NCBI GenBank assembly: GCA_019752015.1
Contig: JAIEMQ010000044.1
Location: 62,001-126,000, forward strand
Source: Cyanobacteriota bacterium
GTDB lineage: Bacteria > Acidobacteriota > Vicinamibacteria > Vicinamibacterales > UBA2999
DNA length: 64,000 nt
Direction of reading: 5' to 3'
The first letter of the stretch is position 1. The number at the start of each line of letters is the position of its first letter. Shown here one piece after another: positions 9,813-18,225 of the stretch. A program made the translations under genes and the position numbers. The notes under the pieces are model-generated. The model was given only the letters and a program-made list of their open reading frames with translations, was not told the origin of the DNA and did not search any database.

Positions 9813-10866
9813 AGTCGTAGTGGCCGCTCGCCAGCCCCTTCAGCAATTCCAATACTTCTTCGGGCATCGGAATGCCCTCGATTCGGCGCTGCTTCTCGAG
9901 TCGCGCTTCCGGCTCTCCAGGAATCATGATGGGCCGCTGTGGATCGAGCGGTGGGGCGGCTCGCATCGAAGCGCGCAATTCTTTCATTCGCGCGGCGAAG
10001 CATTCCCACGGCATGAAGCGAACCGGGTCGATCACCATCATGAAATGACCAACGTGCTGCGGTTCATCCCCCTGCTGCAGCATGGACTTCACGCCCCCGG
10101 CAAAGCCTGCGCCGGTCAGAACACCGGCCATCATATCGATCGCCAGCGCCAGGCCGTATCCCTTGTGGCCGCCAATCGGCAGGACAAACCCCTTGAGCGC
10201 CTCGAGCGGATCAGTGGTTGGCTGGCCTTTCGCATCGACGGCCCAGCCTGCAGGCATGCGCTCGCCCGCTTTGCCCATGGCTCGAATTCTGCCGCGCGAT
10301 GAAACCGACAACGCGATGTCCAGCATGAATGCGGGATCGCCCTCACACGGCACGCCAATCGCGAACGGATTGTTCCCGACGACATTCTTCGAGCCGCCCC
10401 ACGCCGCCATGGTCGGAAACGCGTTGGTCGCTACCATCGCGATGAGCTTTTCGTCGCACGCCATCTGCGCGAACGGGGCCGCGGCGCCAAAGTGATTGCT
10501 GTCCCGGCAGCCGACAAATGCGAGCCCACCCTCTTTGGCAATCGCGATCGCCTCGGTCATGCCGCGCGCGGCGACAACGGGGCCCAGCGCGTCATCGCCG
10601 TTGACCAGGCACAATGCCGGTCCCAACTTGTCGACCGTGATGTTGGGACGCGAGTTGATTAGATTCTTGCGAAGCCGCGGCACATACATCAGCAGGCGTT
10701 GAATGCCATGCGACTCAACGCCCCTGAGATCCGCGTAGAGAAGCGCTTCGACGGTGCGTCTCGCATCGGCAGCCGGCACGTCGAGGAGCTCGAGGGTCTT
10801 GATGCCGATGGCGGCCAGCTCGTCGTACGAAACGACCACCGCTCTGGTCTGCAGAGTGCCGGCCAT
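9793..10866 (-). CDS. Ldh-family (malate/L-lactate-type) NAD(P)-dependent dehydrogenase
   Basis: A 357-residue protein of the Ldh_2 family, which oxidises 2-hydroxy acids such as malate, ureidoglycolate, sulfolactate or 2,3-diketogulonate; it is unrelated to classical LDH. Visible motifs are ADLRGVESHGIQRL with the catalytic His near residue 54, DSNHFGAAA near 123, NNPFAIGVP near 170, and GGHKGYGLALAIDMM near 245, which lines the cofactor pocket. It is cytoplasmic. Its start codon overlaps the TGA of the RraA-family gene by one base, and it overlaps the lactonase at its other end, so the three are co-translated. The aldolase neighbour suggests that it oxidises or reduces a hydroxy/keto acid in the same pathway. 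Confidence 0.88.
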   Translation of the reverse strand: MAGTLQTRAVVVSYDELAAIGIKTLELLDVPAADARRTVEALLYADLRGVESHGIQRLLMYVPRLRKNLINSRPNITVDKLGPALCLVNGDDALGPVVAARGMTEAIAIAKEGGLAFVGCRDSNHFGAAAPFAQMACDEKLIAMVATNAFPTMAAWGGSKNVVGNNPFAIGVPCEGDPAFMLDIALSVSSRGRIRAMGKAGERMPAGWAVDAKGQPTTDPLEALKGFVLPIGGHKGYGLALAIDMMAGVLTGAGFAGGVKSMLQQGDEPQHVGHFMMVIDPVRFMPWECFAARMKELRASMRAAPPLDPQRPIMIPGEPEARLEKQRRIEGIPMPEEVLELLKGLASGHYDYEVPNF

Positions 10867-11582
10867 CAGACTTTCTCCTCTGCATTCTGCTCACTCCACG
10901 CCGCATCGATGACTTCACAACCCATCTTCCGGAGCGCATCTTCGGTGTAGGCAGACCGGTCGTAGGTCCCGTCGACGATCGACTGCCGTGTCAGGTTTTC
11001 CTTCTGGTGTCGCGCATGCGCCCGCTTGCACACCGCCGGAGCGTCATTCGGACGGACCGCCACGACTCCGTCTTCGTCGCCGACGATGATGTCACCGGGA
11101 TAGATGACGACGCCGCCGCAGCAGATCGGCACATTGATCTCACCAGGGCCGTTCTTGTACGGCCCCTTCGGCTGAATACCTGCGGCGAACACCGCGAACT
11201 GCATGTTGCGGATGGCGTCTCGATCGCGCATTGCGCCGTCGACGATGACGCCGGCGAGCTTGCGACGCTGCGCCCACATCATCATGTTCTCGCCCGAGAT
11301 CGCGTTCGACAGATCACCCTGGCCATCTACAACGATCACATCGCCGGGGATTGCCATGTCGAGCGCCCGGTGGAGCATCAGGTTGTCGCCGGCGCGCGCC
11401 TTCACCGTGAACGCAACGCCGAGAAGCGGTACTTGATTGAGCGGCTTGATGCGGGCGTTCATGCAACCAAGCCGGTTCATTTCGTCGCCGATGACGGCCA
11501 CAGGCAGACCGCGAAAGTCCTCAACCACCTTGGCGGACGGTCGATTGATTCTGGTGTAAATACGAAACCCGACGTTTGACAT
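10866..11582 (-). CDS. RraA-family aldolase (4-hydroxy-4-methyl-2-oxoglutarate / CHA aldolase-like)
   Basis: A 238-residue protein of the RraA/HMG-CHA aldolase family. The metal and active-site segment is VIVDGAMRDRDAIRNM (the Gly-x-x-Arg-Asp pattern of the class II pyruvate aldolases), preceded by GDVIVVDGQGDLSNAISGENM, which contains the pyruvate-binding Gly-rich loop. Family enzymes cleave 4-hydroxy-4-methyl-2-oxoglutarate or 4-carboxy-4-hydroxy-2-oxoadipate to pyruvate plus pyruvate or oxaloacetate, the last step of gallate and protocatechuate meta-cleavage. With the catabolic neighbours an aldolase role is likelier than RNase E inhibition, because E. coli RraA lacks the catalytic residues. 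It is the most upstream gene of the overlapping aldolase-dehydrogenase-lactonase set. Confidence 0.85.
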   Translation of the reverse strand: MSNVGFRIYTRINRPSAKVVEDFRGLPVAVIGDEMNRLGCMNARIKPLNQVPLLGVAFTVKARAGDNLMLHRALDMAIPGDVIVVDGQGDLSNAISGENMMMWAQRRKLAGVIVDGAMRDRDAIRNMQFAVFAAGIQPKGPYKNGPGEINVPICCGGVVIYPGDIIVGDEDGVVAVRPNDAPAVCKRAHARHQKENLTRQSIVDGTYDRSAYTEDALRKMGCEVIDAAWSEQNAEEKV

Positions 11583-11588
11583 ATATAC

Positions 11589-12572
11589 CTAGCGAGCGGC
11601 GCGCTCTTCGAGCCATTGATAAATGCGACGCATGCCCCTCATATCCAGCGGCCTCATGCGCGGCAGCCAATTCTTTTCATGCGCGCTCAAATCAAGGCGC
11701 TTCAAGGCTTCTTCAGCCGGGACGTTCTGCGCCCGAATTCGCGCGACCTGATCGATGACATCGGTGAGATAGCTTTGCAACGCGGTCACGTGGGCCTTGT
11801 CGCTGAACGGCCGGCCATGACCCGGTAAGCAGACCGCCCAATCGAGTTGCTTCATCGCCTCGAGCGTCGTGACCCACTCATCGAAGTAGCCGTCTCCCAT
11901 GTAGGAGATGCCGCCTTCGATCAAATCGCCCGAGCAGACAATCCGCTCCTTCGGGAGGAACAGGACGACGTCGCCCGCCGTGTGACCGCGGCCGAGAAAC
12001 AACAATCGAATCTCGCGATTGCCCTTCTTCAGCACCAGGCTCTTGTCGAGTGTCACGGTCGGCGCGATCGGCACAATCTCCTTCGACCGTTCGAGATTGC
12101 GATCCTGCGCGCGGTTGATCCAGGACTGGTACGGCTCGCGGTGAAGCGTGTCAAAGGTCTTGATGGCCGTCTGCGTGAACCGGTGACCGATGATCTGCAC
12201 GTCCGGAGAAAACGCACCGTTGCCAAACGCATGGTCGTAGTGGAAGTGGCTATTAACAACGGTGCGAACCGGCTTGTCCGAGACGAGCTTGACATCCTCC
12301 AACAAGGCGCGCGCTCCACCCGGCGTCGTGCCGACGTCGAACAGCAGCACGTCCTGATCGTTGACGATGACGCAACTCTGACTGCCGGTGCCGCCGGTCG
12401 CGAGATACACGCCGTCGGCCCATTTCTCCAGCGTGTACTCGCTCCCCTTCGTCACCGCGAGCGGCTGCGGCCCGGCGGGCGTTGCCACAGGCCCGGGTTG
12501 CGCCGCCGCGAGCACGGGCAAGCCGGCGAGGACGAAGCCGATTGCCAGTGTCACGCGGTTTCTCATGGTCAT
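11589..12572 (-). CDS. Secreted metallo-beta-lactamase-fold hydrolase
   Basis: A 327-residue protein with a signal peptide (hydrophobic core residues 8-24, cleavage near AAAQ). The MBL zinc motif HFHYDH is at residues 109-114, followed by the third-His loop GRGHTAGDVVLF, the bridging Asp in CSGDLIEGG, and GHGRP near 236. It therefore binds two metals and acts in the periplasm. Relatives include quinoprotein relay-system hydrolases and lactonase-like MBL enzymes; the substrate cannot be assigned. It lies between the TonB receptor (27 bases upstream) and the aldolase (6 bases downstream) in the same orientation, consistent with processing the substrate after outer-membrane import. M1 at 12572 and M3 at 12566 are both possible starts. 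Confidence 0.85.
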   Translation of the reverse strand: MTMRNRVTLAIGFVLAGLPVLAAAQPGPVATPAGPQPLAVTKGSEYTLEKWADGVYLATGGTGSQSCVIVNDQDVLLFDVGTTPGGARALLEDVKLVSDKPVRTVVNSHFHYDHAFGNGAFSPDVQIIGHRFTQTAIKTFDTLHREPYQSWINRAQDRNLERSKEIVPIAPTVTLDKSLVLKKGNREIRLLFLGRGHTAGDVVLFLPKERIVCSGDLIEGGISYMGDGYFDEWVTTLEAMKQLDWAVCLPGHGRPFSDKAHVTALQSYLTDVIDQVARIRAQNVPAEEALKRLDLSAHEKNWLPRMRPLDMRGMRRIYQWLEERAAR

Positions 12573-12599
12573 GCGTCTCTAGATGATCACTACGCGTTG

Positions 12600-15500
12600 T
12601 TAGAACGTGAGCTTCAACGAGAACTGTGTGAGCCGGGCGTCGCCGGCAGTGGTGATGACGCCGAAGGTCGGCGTGTTCGCGGTCGTCCCGGGATTGCCCC
12701 AGTTGACGGTGTTCAACACGTTGAACACCTCGATACGCATCTGCAATCTTGTTTTGCCCATGGGGACCGTCCTGACCAGGGACGCGTCGAGGGTCGTCGT
12801 CCCCGGTCCGCGAATCACGCCGATGCCGGCGTTGCCGAAGGAATAGGTCGCGCCCGGCTGGCCGGAAGCGGGCCGCAGCACGAACACGGATGTGTCGAAC
12901 CACTTCTCCGGCGTATGCGGAGCGTTCTTGTTCGGATCGCCGATGAGATCGGGACGCGCTCCTCCACCACCGTTGTTGGTGAAGTTTCCCGTGAGGGTGG
13001 CCGTCAAGGGCGCTCCGCTCTGCGTCTGGAACACCGGGGTCAGCTGCCAGCCGCCGAGCACCGCACCGGCCACTCCGCTCTGCAACCAGCGCCGGCCCTC
13101 ACCAAATGGCAGGTCGTATGCACCGCTCACGACCAGTCGGTGACGAATGTCGAACGATGCGGGACCGTAGCCCGTCGATGGGTCGGATTCGTTGGTGCGG
13201 CCGTTCGTATCGGTGAGGGTATGGCCGTAGGTGTAGTTCGCGGAGAACGACAGTCCATCACTCAACCGGCGACTGAGCTTCGTCTGCAGCGCGTTATAGC
13301 TGCCAGTGCCGTCCCAGAAAAAAAAGGCGATGTTGCCGTACTGCGGGTACGGCCGGCGCGCGTTGACTTGCGCCGGCGTTCCCGGCCCAGGCGCCGGCTG
13401 ATTGATGTTGCGATCGATCAGTTGATTTCGTGAGACCGATCCGACATACGCGATATCGGCAACCAACTTTGCCGGCAGTTGGCGCTGAATGCCAAGGCTC
13501 CACTGGTAGGTTCGTGGATTTTTCATTTCAGGATCGACGCCGCTCACCGAAATGCTCGTAACGGCGTTGTTACCTGGAAATGGATTTGTGACCGAAATTG
13601 GCTGGGTGAGACTCGATGTATACGTGCTGCTGGTCGCAAACGGGTATCCCCCCCAGACTTGGAACGAAGACGTTCCGGCCGGAATGCGGTTATAGAAGGT
13701 ACCGAAGCCGCCGCGCAGCACCGTGTGGCCCTCCTCGAAGGGCTGATACGCGAAGCCAACCCGGGGAGCGAAGTCGCGGTAGTCATACTCGTACACGTAA
13801 TCCTTGACCCCGTTGCGGCCGGCGGCGATCGGCTGGCCGGTGACTCGATCGAACGAGTTCAACTCATTGTCCCGTTCCCGAAGCGGCGAGTTGAGTTCCC
13901 AGCGCAGCCCGAGGTTCAGCGACAGGCTCCCTGACACGCGGTAGTCGTCCTGAATGAATGCAGCGATACTGGCATTGTTGAAGTTCATTTCGAGCGCCCG
14001 GTCCGTCCACGCGGTGGTCGCGGGCAGTCCGAGCAACGTATCGGCGACGCCATAGCCGCTGGTGGGACCCGTGCTCGTGTTGGTAAATGTCACACTGCCG
14101 GCTGGAGGAATGTTCGTGACGTAGGTGGCGGTCATCAGAGACCAGTTGAATCCGGACTTGATGGTGTGCCGACCCTTCGTCCACGAGAGCGTATCGGTGA
14201 CCTGGTAGCGCGGATCATGGCGGTATTGAGAACCGGCCCGGAGATTTGTGTAGCCGGTAATCGTAATGGCGGGTATTCCTGTCGTTGGCAATCCGACCGG
14301 CATTTCGGTGCGCGGGCGCAGGCCGAACTGGCCCCAGAAATCGATCTTCGTACCGTCAGCGGCATATGGCTGCTGGCCCAGCGAGTAACCCAGATACACC
14401 TGGTTTATGAGATTCGGCGAGAACGTGTGCGTCTCCGATGCGCCAAACACATCCGCGCTATACGTCAGCTGACAGCCGAGACCAGGGAACTGACTTCCTC
14501 CGTTGCAACCCGTGCGACCGATCGGCTCGTAAGAATTCTGCCGGTAGCGGTTTAGCGACACGTACGCCGAGTCATAGTCGCTGAATTTCTGGTCGATCTT
14601 GAACGTGAATGTATTCGTGTTCTCCGGCCGCGTCGGGTTCCAAAAATAATTGTTTGCCGGTTGGGCCCCCTGCGCCGTTGGCCTGCTGGGATCGGGATAC
14701 AGCGCGAGCATGGCTGAACCAATGGCGCTGACTCTGTTACGCGGGATGACGTTGCCGGGGAACGGTTGGCCCGTATCGGGATCTCGAATGACGGTGCCGG
14801 GAAGCAGGCCGCTGAAGTCCCCAGATTTCATCGCCGCGGTCGGCACAGTGCCGGTGATTGGGATGCTTTCCTCCAGCCGCAACCCTTCATGGCTGAAGAA
14901 GAAGAACGTCCTGCCGGTCGCGATCGGACCGCCGACGGTTCCGCCTAACGAATTGCGGTTGTACTCGGGAATCTCGCTCTGGAAGTAGTTCTTGGCGGTA
15001 CCAATTTTCGCGTTGCGGTTGAATTCGAACGCGGAACCATGGAACTGGTTGGTTCCCGACTTGATGGTGGTGATGATCTGGCCGCCCGACAGGAACCCAT
15101 ACTGCGCCGGATACATGCCGCTCAGCACCGTCATTTCCTCGAGCGAATCCACCGAGGGGCGGAAGAGCGGCGTGGCAGTGATGCTGTCGTTGTTGTCCAG
15201 CCCGTTCAAGATGAAGTTGTTCGACTGCTCGCCGGAGCCGGAGACGCTGAACCCACCGCGCAGAGAATTGCCGGATCCACGCTGAGGAGGCGTGACGCCC
15301 GCAGTCAATTGCGCAAGACTCCAGAAGTTTCGGCCGTTGATGGGAAGGCTTTCGGCCCTTTGCGCATTGATGATGTCACTGATCTGGGCACTGCCGGTGT
15401 TGAGGAGCGGCGCCGAGGCGCTGACCGTGATGGTTTCGGCGACTGTGCCGATCTCCATCGTGAAATCGACGCGAACGTTTTGCGCCGCCGACAGTTGCAG

Positions 15501-15809
15501 GCCTTCCCGCCTCACGCCGCGAAAGCCGTCGAGCGTTACCTCCACGGTATACGTGCCGGGCTGAACGAACGAGAACTGGTACGAACCGGTGTCGTTACTC
15601 GTGGTCGTCCGCGCAATGCCGGTGTTCTGGTTGGACAGGGTCACGGTTGCTCCGGGCAAGCTGCCGCGAGTGTTGTCGAAGACGATGCCCGAAAGATTGG
15701 CTTCAGTCGTCTGGGCCCACGCCGGGGCCAGGCCTGCGGTCCCGACTATCATCAGGACCCCAACGATGGGAGCGATCAAAAACCGCCGCGACAAATTCCT
15801 GTCCGCCAT
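12600..15809 (-). CDS. TonB-dependent receptor with N-terminal carboxypeptidase-regulatory-like domain
   Basis: A 1069-residue outer-membrane receptor of the large acidobacterial type. Order: signal peptide ending near AWAQ (residue 33), a carboxypeptidase-regulatory-like beta domain (about 38-125, ANLSGIVFDNTRG to YTVEVTLDGFRG), the plug (about 130-250, ESLPINGRNFWSLAQL), and a 22-strand barrel ending in FSLKLTF with the C-terminal aromatic needed for BAM insertion. It heads the minus-strand cluster and probably imports the cluster's substrate, likely a large or scarce molecule. The start is supported by GGGAGA about 6 bases upstream of the ATG at 15809. Operator-like repeats lie 35-75 bases upstream. 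Confidence 0.92.
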   Translation of the reverse strand: MADRNLSRRFLIAPIVGVLMIVGTAGLAPAWAQTTEANLSGIVFDNTRGSLPGATVTLSNQNTGIARTTTSNDTGSYQFSFVQPGTYTVEVTLDGFRGVRREGLQLSAAQNVRVDFTMEIGTVAETITVSASAPLLNTGSAQISDIINAQRAESLPINGRNFWSLAQLTAGVTPPQRGSGNSLRGGFSVSGSGEQSNNFILNGLDNNDSITATPLFRPSVDSLEEMTVLSGMYPAQYGFLSGGQIITTIKSGTNQFHGSAFEFNRNAKIGTAKNYFQSEIPEYNRNSLGGTVGGPIATGRTFFFFSHEGLRLEESIPITGTVPTAAMKSGDFSGLLPGTVIRDPDTGQPFPGNVIPRNRVSAIGSAMLALYPDPSRPTAQGAQPANNYFWNPTRPENTNTFTFKIDQKFSDYDSAYVSLNRYRQNSYEPIGRTGCNGGSQFPGLGCQLTYSADVFGASETHTFSPNLINQVYLGYSLGQQPYAADGTKIDFWGQFGLRPRTEMPVGLPTTGIPAITITGYTNLRAGSQYRHDPRYQVTDTLSWTKGRHTIKSGFNWSLMTATYVTNIPPAGSVTFTNTSTGPTSGYGVADTLLGLPATTAWTDRALEMNFNNASIAAFIQDDYRVSGSLSLNLGLRWELNSPLRERDNELNSFDRVTGQPIAAGRNGVKDYVYEYDYRDFAPRVGFAYQPFEEGHTVLRGGFGTFYNRIPAGTSSFQVWGGYPFATSSTYTSSLTQPISVTNPFPGNNAVTSISVSGVDPEMKNPRTYQWSLGIQRQLPAKLVADIAYVGSVSRNQLIDRNINQPAPGPGTPAQVNARRPYPQYGNIAFFFWDGTGSYNALQTKLSRRLSDGLSFSANYTYGHTLTDTNGRTNESDPSTGYGPASFDIRHRLVVSGAYDLPFGEGRRWLQSGVAGAVLGGWQLTPVFQTQSGAPLTATLTGNFTNNGGGGARPDLIGDPNKNAPHTPEKWFDTSVFVLRPASGQPGATYSFGNAGIGVIRGPGTTTLDASLVRTVPMGKTRLQMRIEVFNVLNTVNWGNPGTTANTPTFGVITTAGDARLTQFSLKLTF

Positions 15810-15843
15810 GTGCTCTCCCCGCAGCTGTGTGTCCGCGCCAATT

Positions 15844-15862
15844 CGTTTCGTACAGTGAAACG
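15844..15862. promoter_or_regulatory. Inverted repeat CGTTTC-N7-GAAACG upstream of TonB receptor
   Basis: Perfect 6-base arms at 15844-15849 and 15857-15862, spacer 7. It lies in the divergent region between the receptor gene (start 15809) and the DUF2585 gene (start 15938). A further GAAAC half-site occurs 11 bases on, one helical turn away. It is a likely regulator-binding site; the cluster's IclR protein is the best candidate. Confidence 0.45.
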
Positions 15863-15864
15863 TA

Positions 15865-15883
15865 AATGAAACAATGTTTTACA
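15865..15883. promoter_or_regulatory. KdgR-like IclR-family operator candidate
   Basis: The 11-base odd palindrome AAACAATGTTT at 15869-15879 sits inside a longer GAAAC-AAT-GTTT arrangement. From memory, this closely resembles the box bound by the IclR-family regulator KdgR (AATGAAAC...GTTTCATT). Position, about 60 bases before the receptor start, fits promoter control. The link to the IclR gene at 3532 is inference. Confidence 0.45.
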
Positions 15884-15937
15884 AACTGACAACGCGTTTC
15901 TACTCCCCTCCTCATCTGATGTCAATATGTTTCGAAT

Positions 15938-16489
15938 ATGAAGGGGCGGACGGTCATTGGCGTGCTCGCGATCGTCGCGGCGACGGCGATCATCCTGTTG
16001 TCGATGGGCCGCGAGCCGATCTGCAGGTGCGGCTACGTCAAACTCTGGCACGGCGTCGCGGTCAGCCCGGAAACCTCGCAGCACATTGCCGACTGGTACA
16101 CGCCCTCACACGTCGTTCACGGTTTCCTGTTCTATGGATTGCTCGTCCTGCTCGCCCGCCGCTGGCCGATTGGCGCCAGGCTCATCGCCGCGACGCTGCT
16201 CGAGAGCGGCTGGGAGATCCTCGAGAATACGCCGCTCGTGATCGACCGCTATCGCGAAGGGACGATCGCGCTCGACTATTACGGCGACAGCGTGCTGAAC
16301 TCGATGTGCGATATCGGCTGGATGATGGCCGGCTTCACGCTCGCCGCGCGCCTGCCGCTGCCGGCATCGATCCTGTTGATCGTTGCCGCCGAAGCCGGCG
16401 GCGCCTATTTCATCCGCGACAATCTGTCGCTCAACATCCTGATGTTGATCTATCCGCTGGAGGCGGTTCGCCGCTGGCAAGCGGGCTAA
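15938..16489 (+). CDS. DUF2585 family membrane protein
   Basis: A 183-residue protein with four or five hydrophobic helices and the conserved text of DUF2585: MGREPICRCGYVKLW, HVVHGFLFYGLL, ATLLESGWEILENTP and YYGDSVLNSMCDIGWMM. These conserved Cys, His, Glu and Asp residues at helix ends suggest an intramembrane enzyme or ligand site, but no function is established to my knowledge. It is divergent from the TonB receptor and stands alone. The start is ATG 15938, which overlaps an ATATGTTTCGAATAT near-palindrome. The 3' end runs directly into a large hairpin repeat. Confidence 0.85.
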   Translation: MKGRTVIGVLAIVAATAIILLSMGREPICRCGYVKLWHGVAVSPETSQHIADWYTPSHVVHGFLFYGLLVLLARRWPIGARLIAATLLESGWEILENTPLVIDRYREGTIALDYYGDSVLNSMCDIGWMMAGFTLAARLPLPASILLIVAAEAGGAYFIRDNLSLNILMLIYPLEAVRRWQAG

Positions 16490-16493
16490 ATGC

Positions 16494-16604
16494 AACCACG
16501 AAGGACACGAAGAGCACGAAGACCGATACTCACATACCAGTGCCGCTAAGCAGCACTGGCATTTCGAGTAATTAGCTTCGTGTCCTTCGTGTCCTTCGTG
16601 TTGG
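16494..16604. repeat. Long inverted repeat of 9-base CACGAAGGA units
   Basis: The left arm 16494-16521 holds three CACGAAGxx units; the right arm 16576-16604 is their reverse complement, three TTCGTGTCC units. Nested inside is CCAGTGC (16537-16543) pairing with GCACTGG (16553-16559). The element fills the convergent gap between DUF2585 and the M20 gene and could act as a bidirectional terminator. CACGAAGGA-type repeats are widespread in related phyla (memory). Confidence 0.8.
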
Positions 16605-16611
16605 CCTTTTG

Positions 16612-18225
16612 CTACTGTTGCGTGTCCGACGTGCCCTGCCGCACCGTCGGATACTTGATCCCCAACTGATCGAGATACGTCGGATACTTCGTCGGGTCGT
16701 AATAAAACTTCCGCATCTGCTCGCGATACTTCTCGAGGATCGCCTTGTTCAAATGCGTCGGCGGCGGCGTATCGCGCGTGATGAACGGCACGTATTTCAC
16801 GTCCTTGGTCTGCACGTTGTTGAAGTAATCCCACGCGTTCTTCACGATGTCCGGCTTCGTCAGTAGATCCAGGATCGTCATCGCCTGCACCTTCGCACCG
16901 GCGACGACGCCCTTGTGGGCGATCGGCGTCGCGCTGGCAATGCCGCTCGACCAGTTATGGCCGGGAAGCCCCGGGATGTTCGCCGGATAGCGCAGCGTCA
17001 CCGTCGGCATGTTCCATGAAATGTCGCCGATGTCGTCCGAGCCGCCGCCGGTGTTGTTCTCGAGCGGCACGGGCCGGCCCAGCTCGCCCAGCTTCACGGC
17101 GAGGCCTTCCTGTGTCGCGTTGCCTAGCTCCTTCTGCAACGCTTTCGCGAGCGCCTGATCCTGCTCGCTCCACGTCGGCAGGCCAACCGTCTTGATGTTT
17201 TCGTACATCGTTTCGGCAATGACCTTGTTCATGTGCTGCGGATAGGCGGTGCCCAGGATGCGCGAGGTCATCTTGGTGTTGGTCATCAGCGCCGCGCCTT
17301 CGGCCATCTTGTCGCCGATCTCAACCAGCTCCTTGATGTGCGGCTGATCGATCTCACGGAAGTAAAACCAGATGCTGGCATTGCGCGGGACGACGTTCGG
17401 CTGATCGCCGCCGTTGGTGATTACCGAATGCGAGCGCTGCGACAGGCGCAGGTGCTCGCGCCGATACTGCCAGCCGATGCTCATCAGCTCGACGGCGTCG
17501 AGCGCGGAACGGCCGCGCCACGGCGCGCCAGCGGAATGCGCGGTCTCGCCTTCGAAGGTGTACTCCTTCGACACCAGCCCGGTGCCGCCGCCCTGGCCCC
17601 ACGACACGCCAAGGTTGTTGCCAACGTGCGTGAAGAGATTGACGTCGACGTCCTTGAACATGCCGTCGCGCACGAACCACGCCTTCGACGCGACCAGCTC
17701 CTCGGCGACGCCGGGCCACAACATGATCGTGCCGGGCAGCTTGTCGCGTTCCATGATGCGCTTCACCGCGATCGCCGCGATGATGTTGAGCGGCATGCCG
17801 GTGTTGTGGCCTTCGCCATGTCCTGGCGCGCCTTCGACGAGCGGATCGTGATACGCGACGCCCGGCTTCTGCGACGACTGTGGGATGCCGTCGATGTCGG
17901 AGCCAAGCGCAATCACCGGCTTGCCCGAGCCGAAGGTCGCGACCCATGCGGTCGGAATGCCCGACTGCCCGCGCGTCACCTTGAAGCCGAACTTCTCGAG
18001 CTGCGCCGTCAGGTATCGCGACGTCTCGACTTCCTGCATGCCAAGCTCGCCGAAGCTGAAGACGGAATCGACCATCTCCTGCGCCAGCTTCGCCATTTCG
18101 TCGACGCCTTTGACGGCATCCGCCTTCTGCTGCGCGAGCTTGTCCTGCGCCGAGAGCCGCTCACTGAATGGCGCCGTCGTCAACGACAGCGCCGCGATCA
18201 CCATCCCTAACAAAACACGTTTCAT
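16612..18225 (-). CDS. Secreted M20-family amidohydrolase (AbgB-like), copy 2
   Basis: A 537-residue zinc peptidase/amidohydrolase of the M20D group most like AbgB, the B subunit of p-aminobenzoyl-glutamate hydrolase. The signal peptide covers about residues 1-26 (ends RLSAQ). Metal-site segments are ALGSDIDGIPQ, GHGEGHNTGMP and LWPGVAEE; the dimerisation/satellite domain begins near GETAHSAGAPWRGRSALDAVEL; GGGSDDIGDISW is another conserved AbgB segment. It acts in the periplasm on an amide or dipeptide. The start abuts the TAA of the upstream paralogue, with AGGAG six bases before the ATG. It is nearly the same length as, and clearly duplicated from, the gene at 18226. Confidence 0.88.
   Translation of the reverse strand: MKRVLLGMVIAALSLTTAPFSERLSAQDKLAQQKADAVKGVDEMAKLAQEMVDSVFSFGELGMQEVETSRYLTAQLEKFGFKVTRGQSGIPTAWVATFGSGKPVIALGSDIDGIPQSSQKPGVAYHDPLVEGAPGHGEGHNTGMPLNIIAAIAVKRIMERDKLPGTIMLWPGVAEELVASKAWFVRDGMFKDVDVNLFTHVGNNLGVSWGQGGGTGLVSKEYTFEGETAHSAGAPWRGRSALDAVELMSIGWQYRREHLRLSQRSHSVITNGGDQPNVVPRNASIWFYFREIDQPHIKELVEIGDKMAEGAALMTNTKMTSRILGTAYPQHMNKVIAETMYENIKTVGLPTWSEQDQALAKALQKELGNATQEGLAVKLGELGRPVPLENNTGGGSDDIGDISWNMPTVTLRYPANIPGLPGHNWSSGIASATPIAHKGVVAGAKVQAMTILDLLTKPDIVKNAWDYFNNVQTKDVKYVPFITRDTPPPTHLNKAILEKYREQMRKFYYDPTKYPTYLDQLGIKYPTVRQGTSDTQQ

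Noticed and set aside
11847-13433. Long + strand open frame (528 codons)
   Set aside because: It is antisense to the MBL hydrolase and TonB receptor genes, is rich in Arg/His with no domain, and comes from GC-rich third-position bias.
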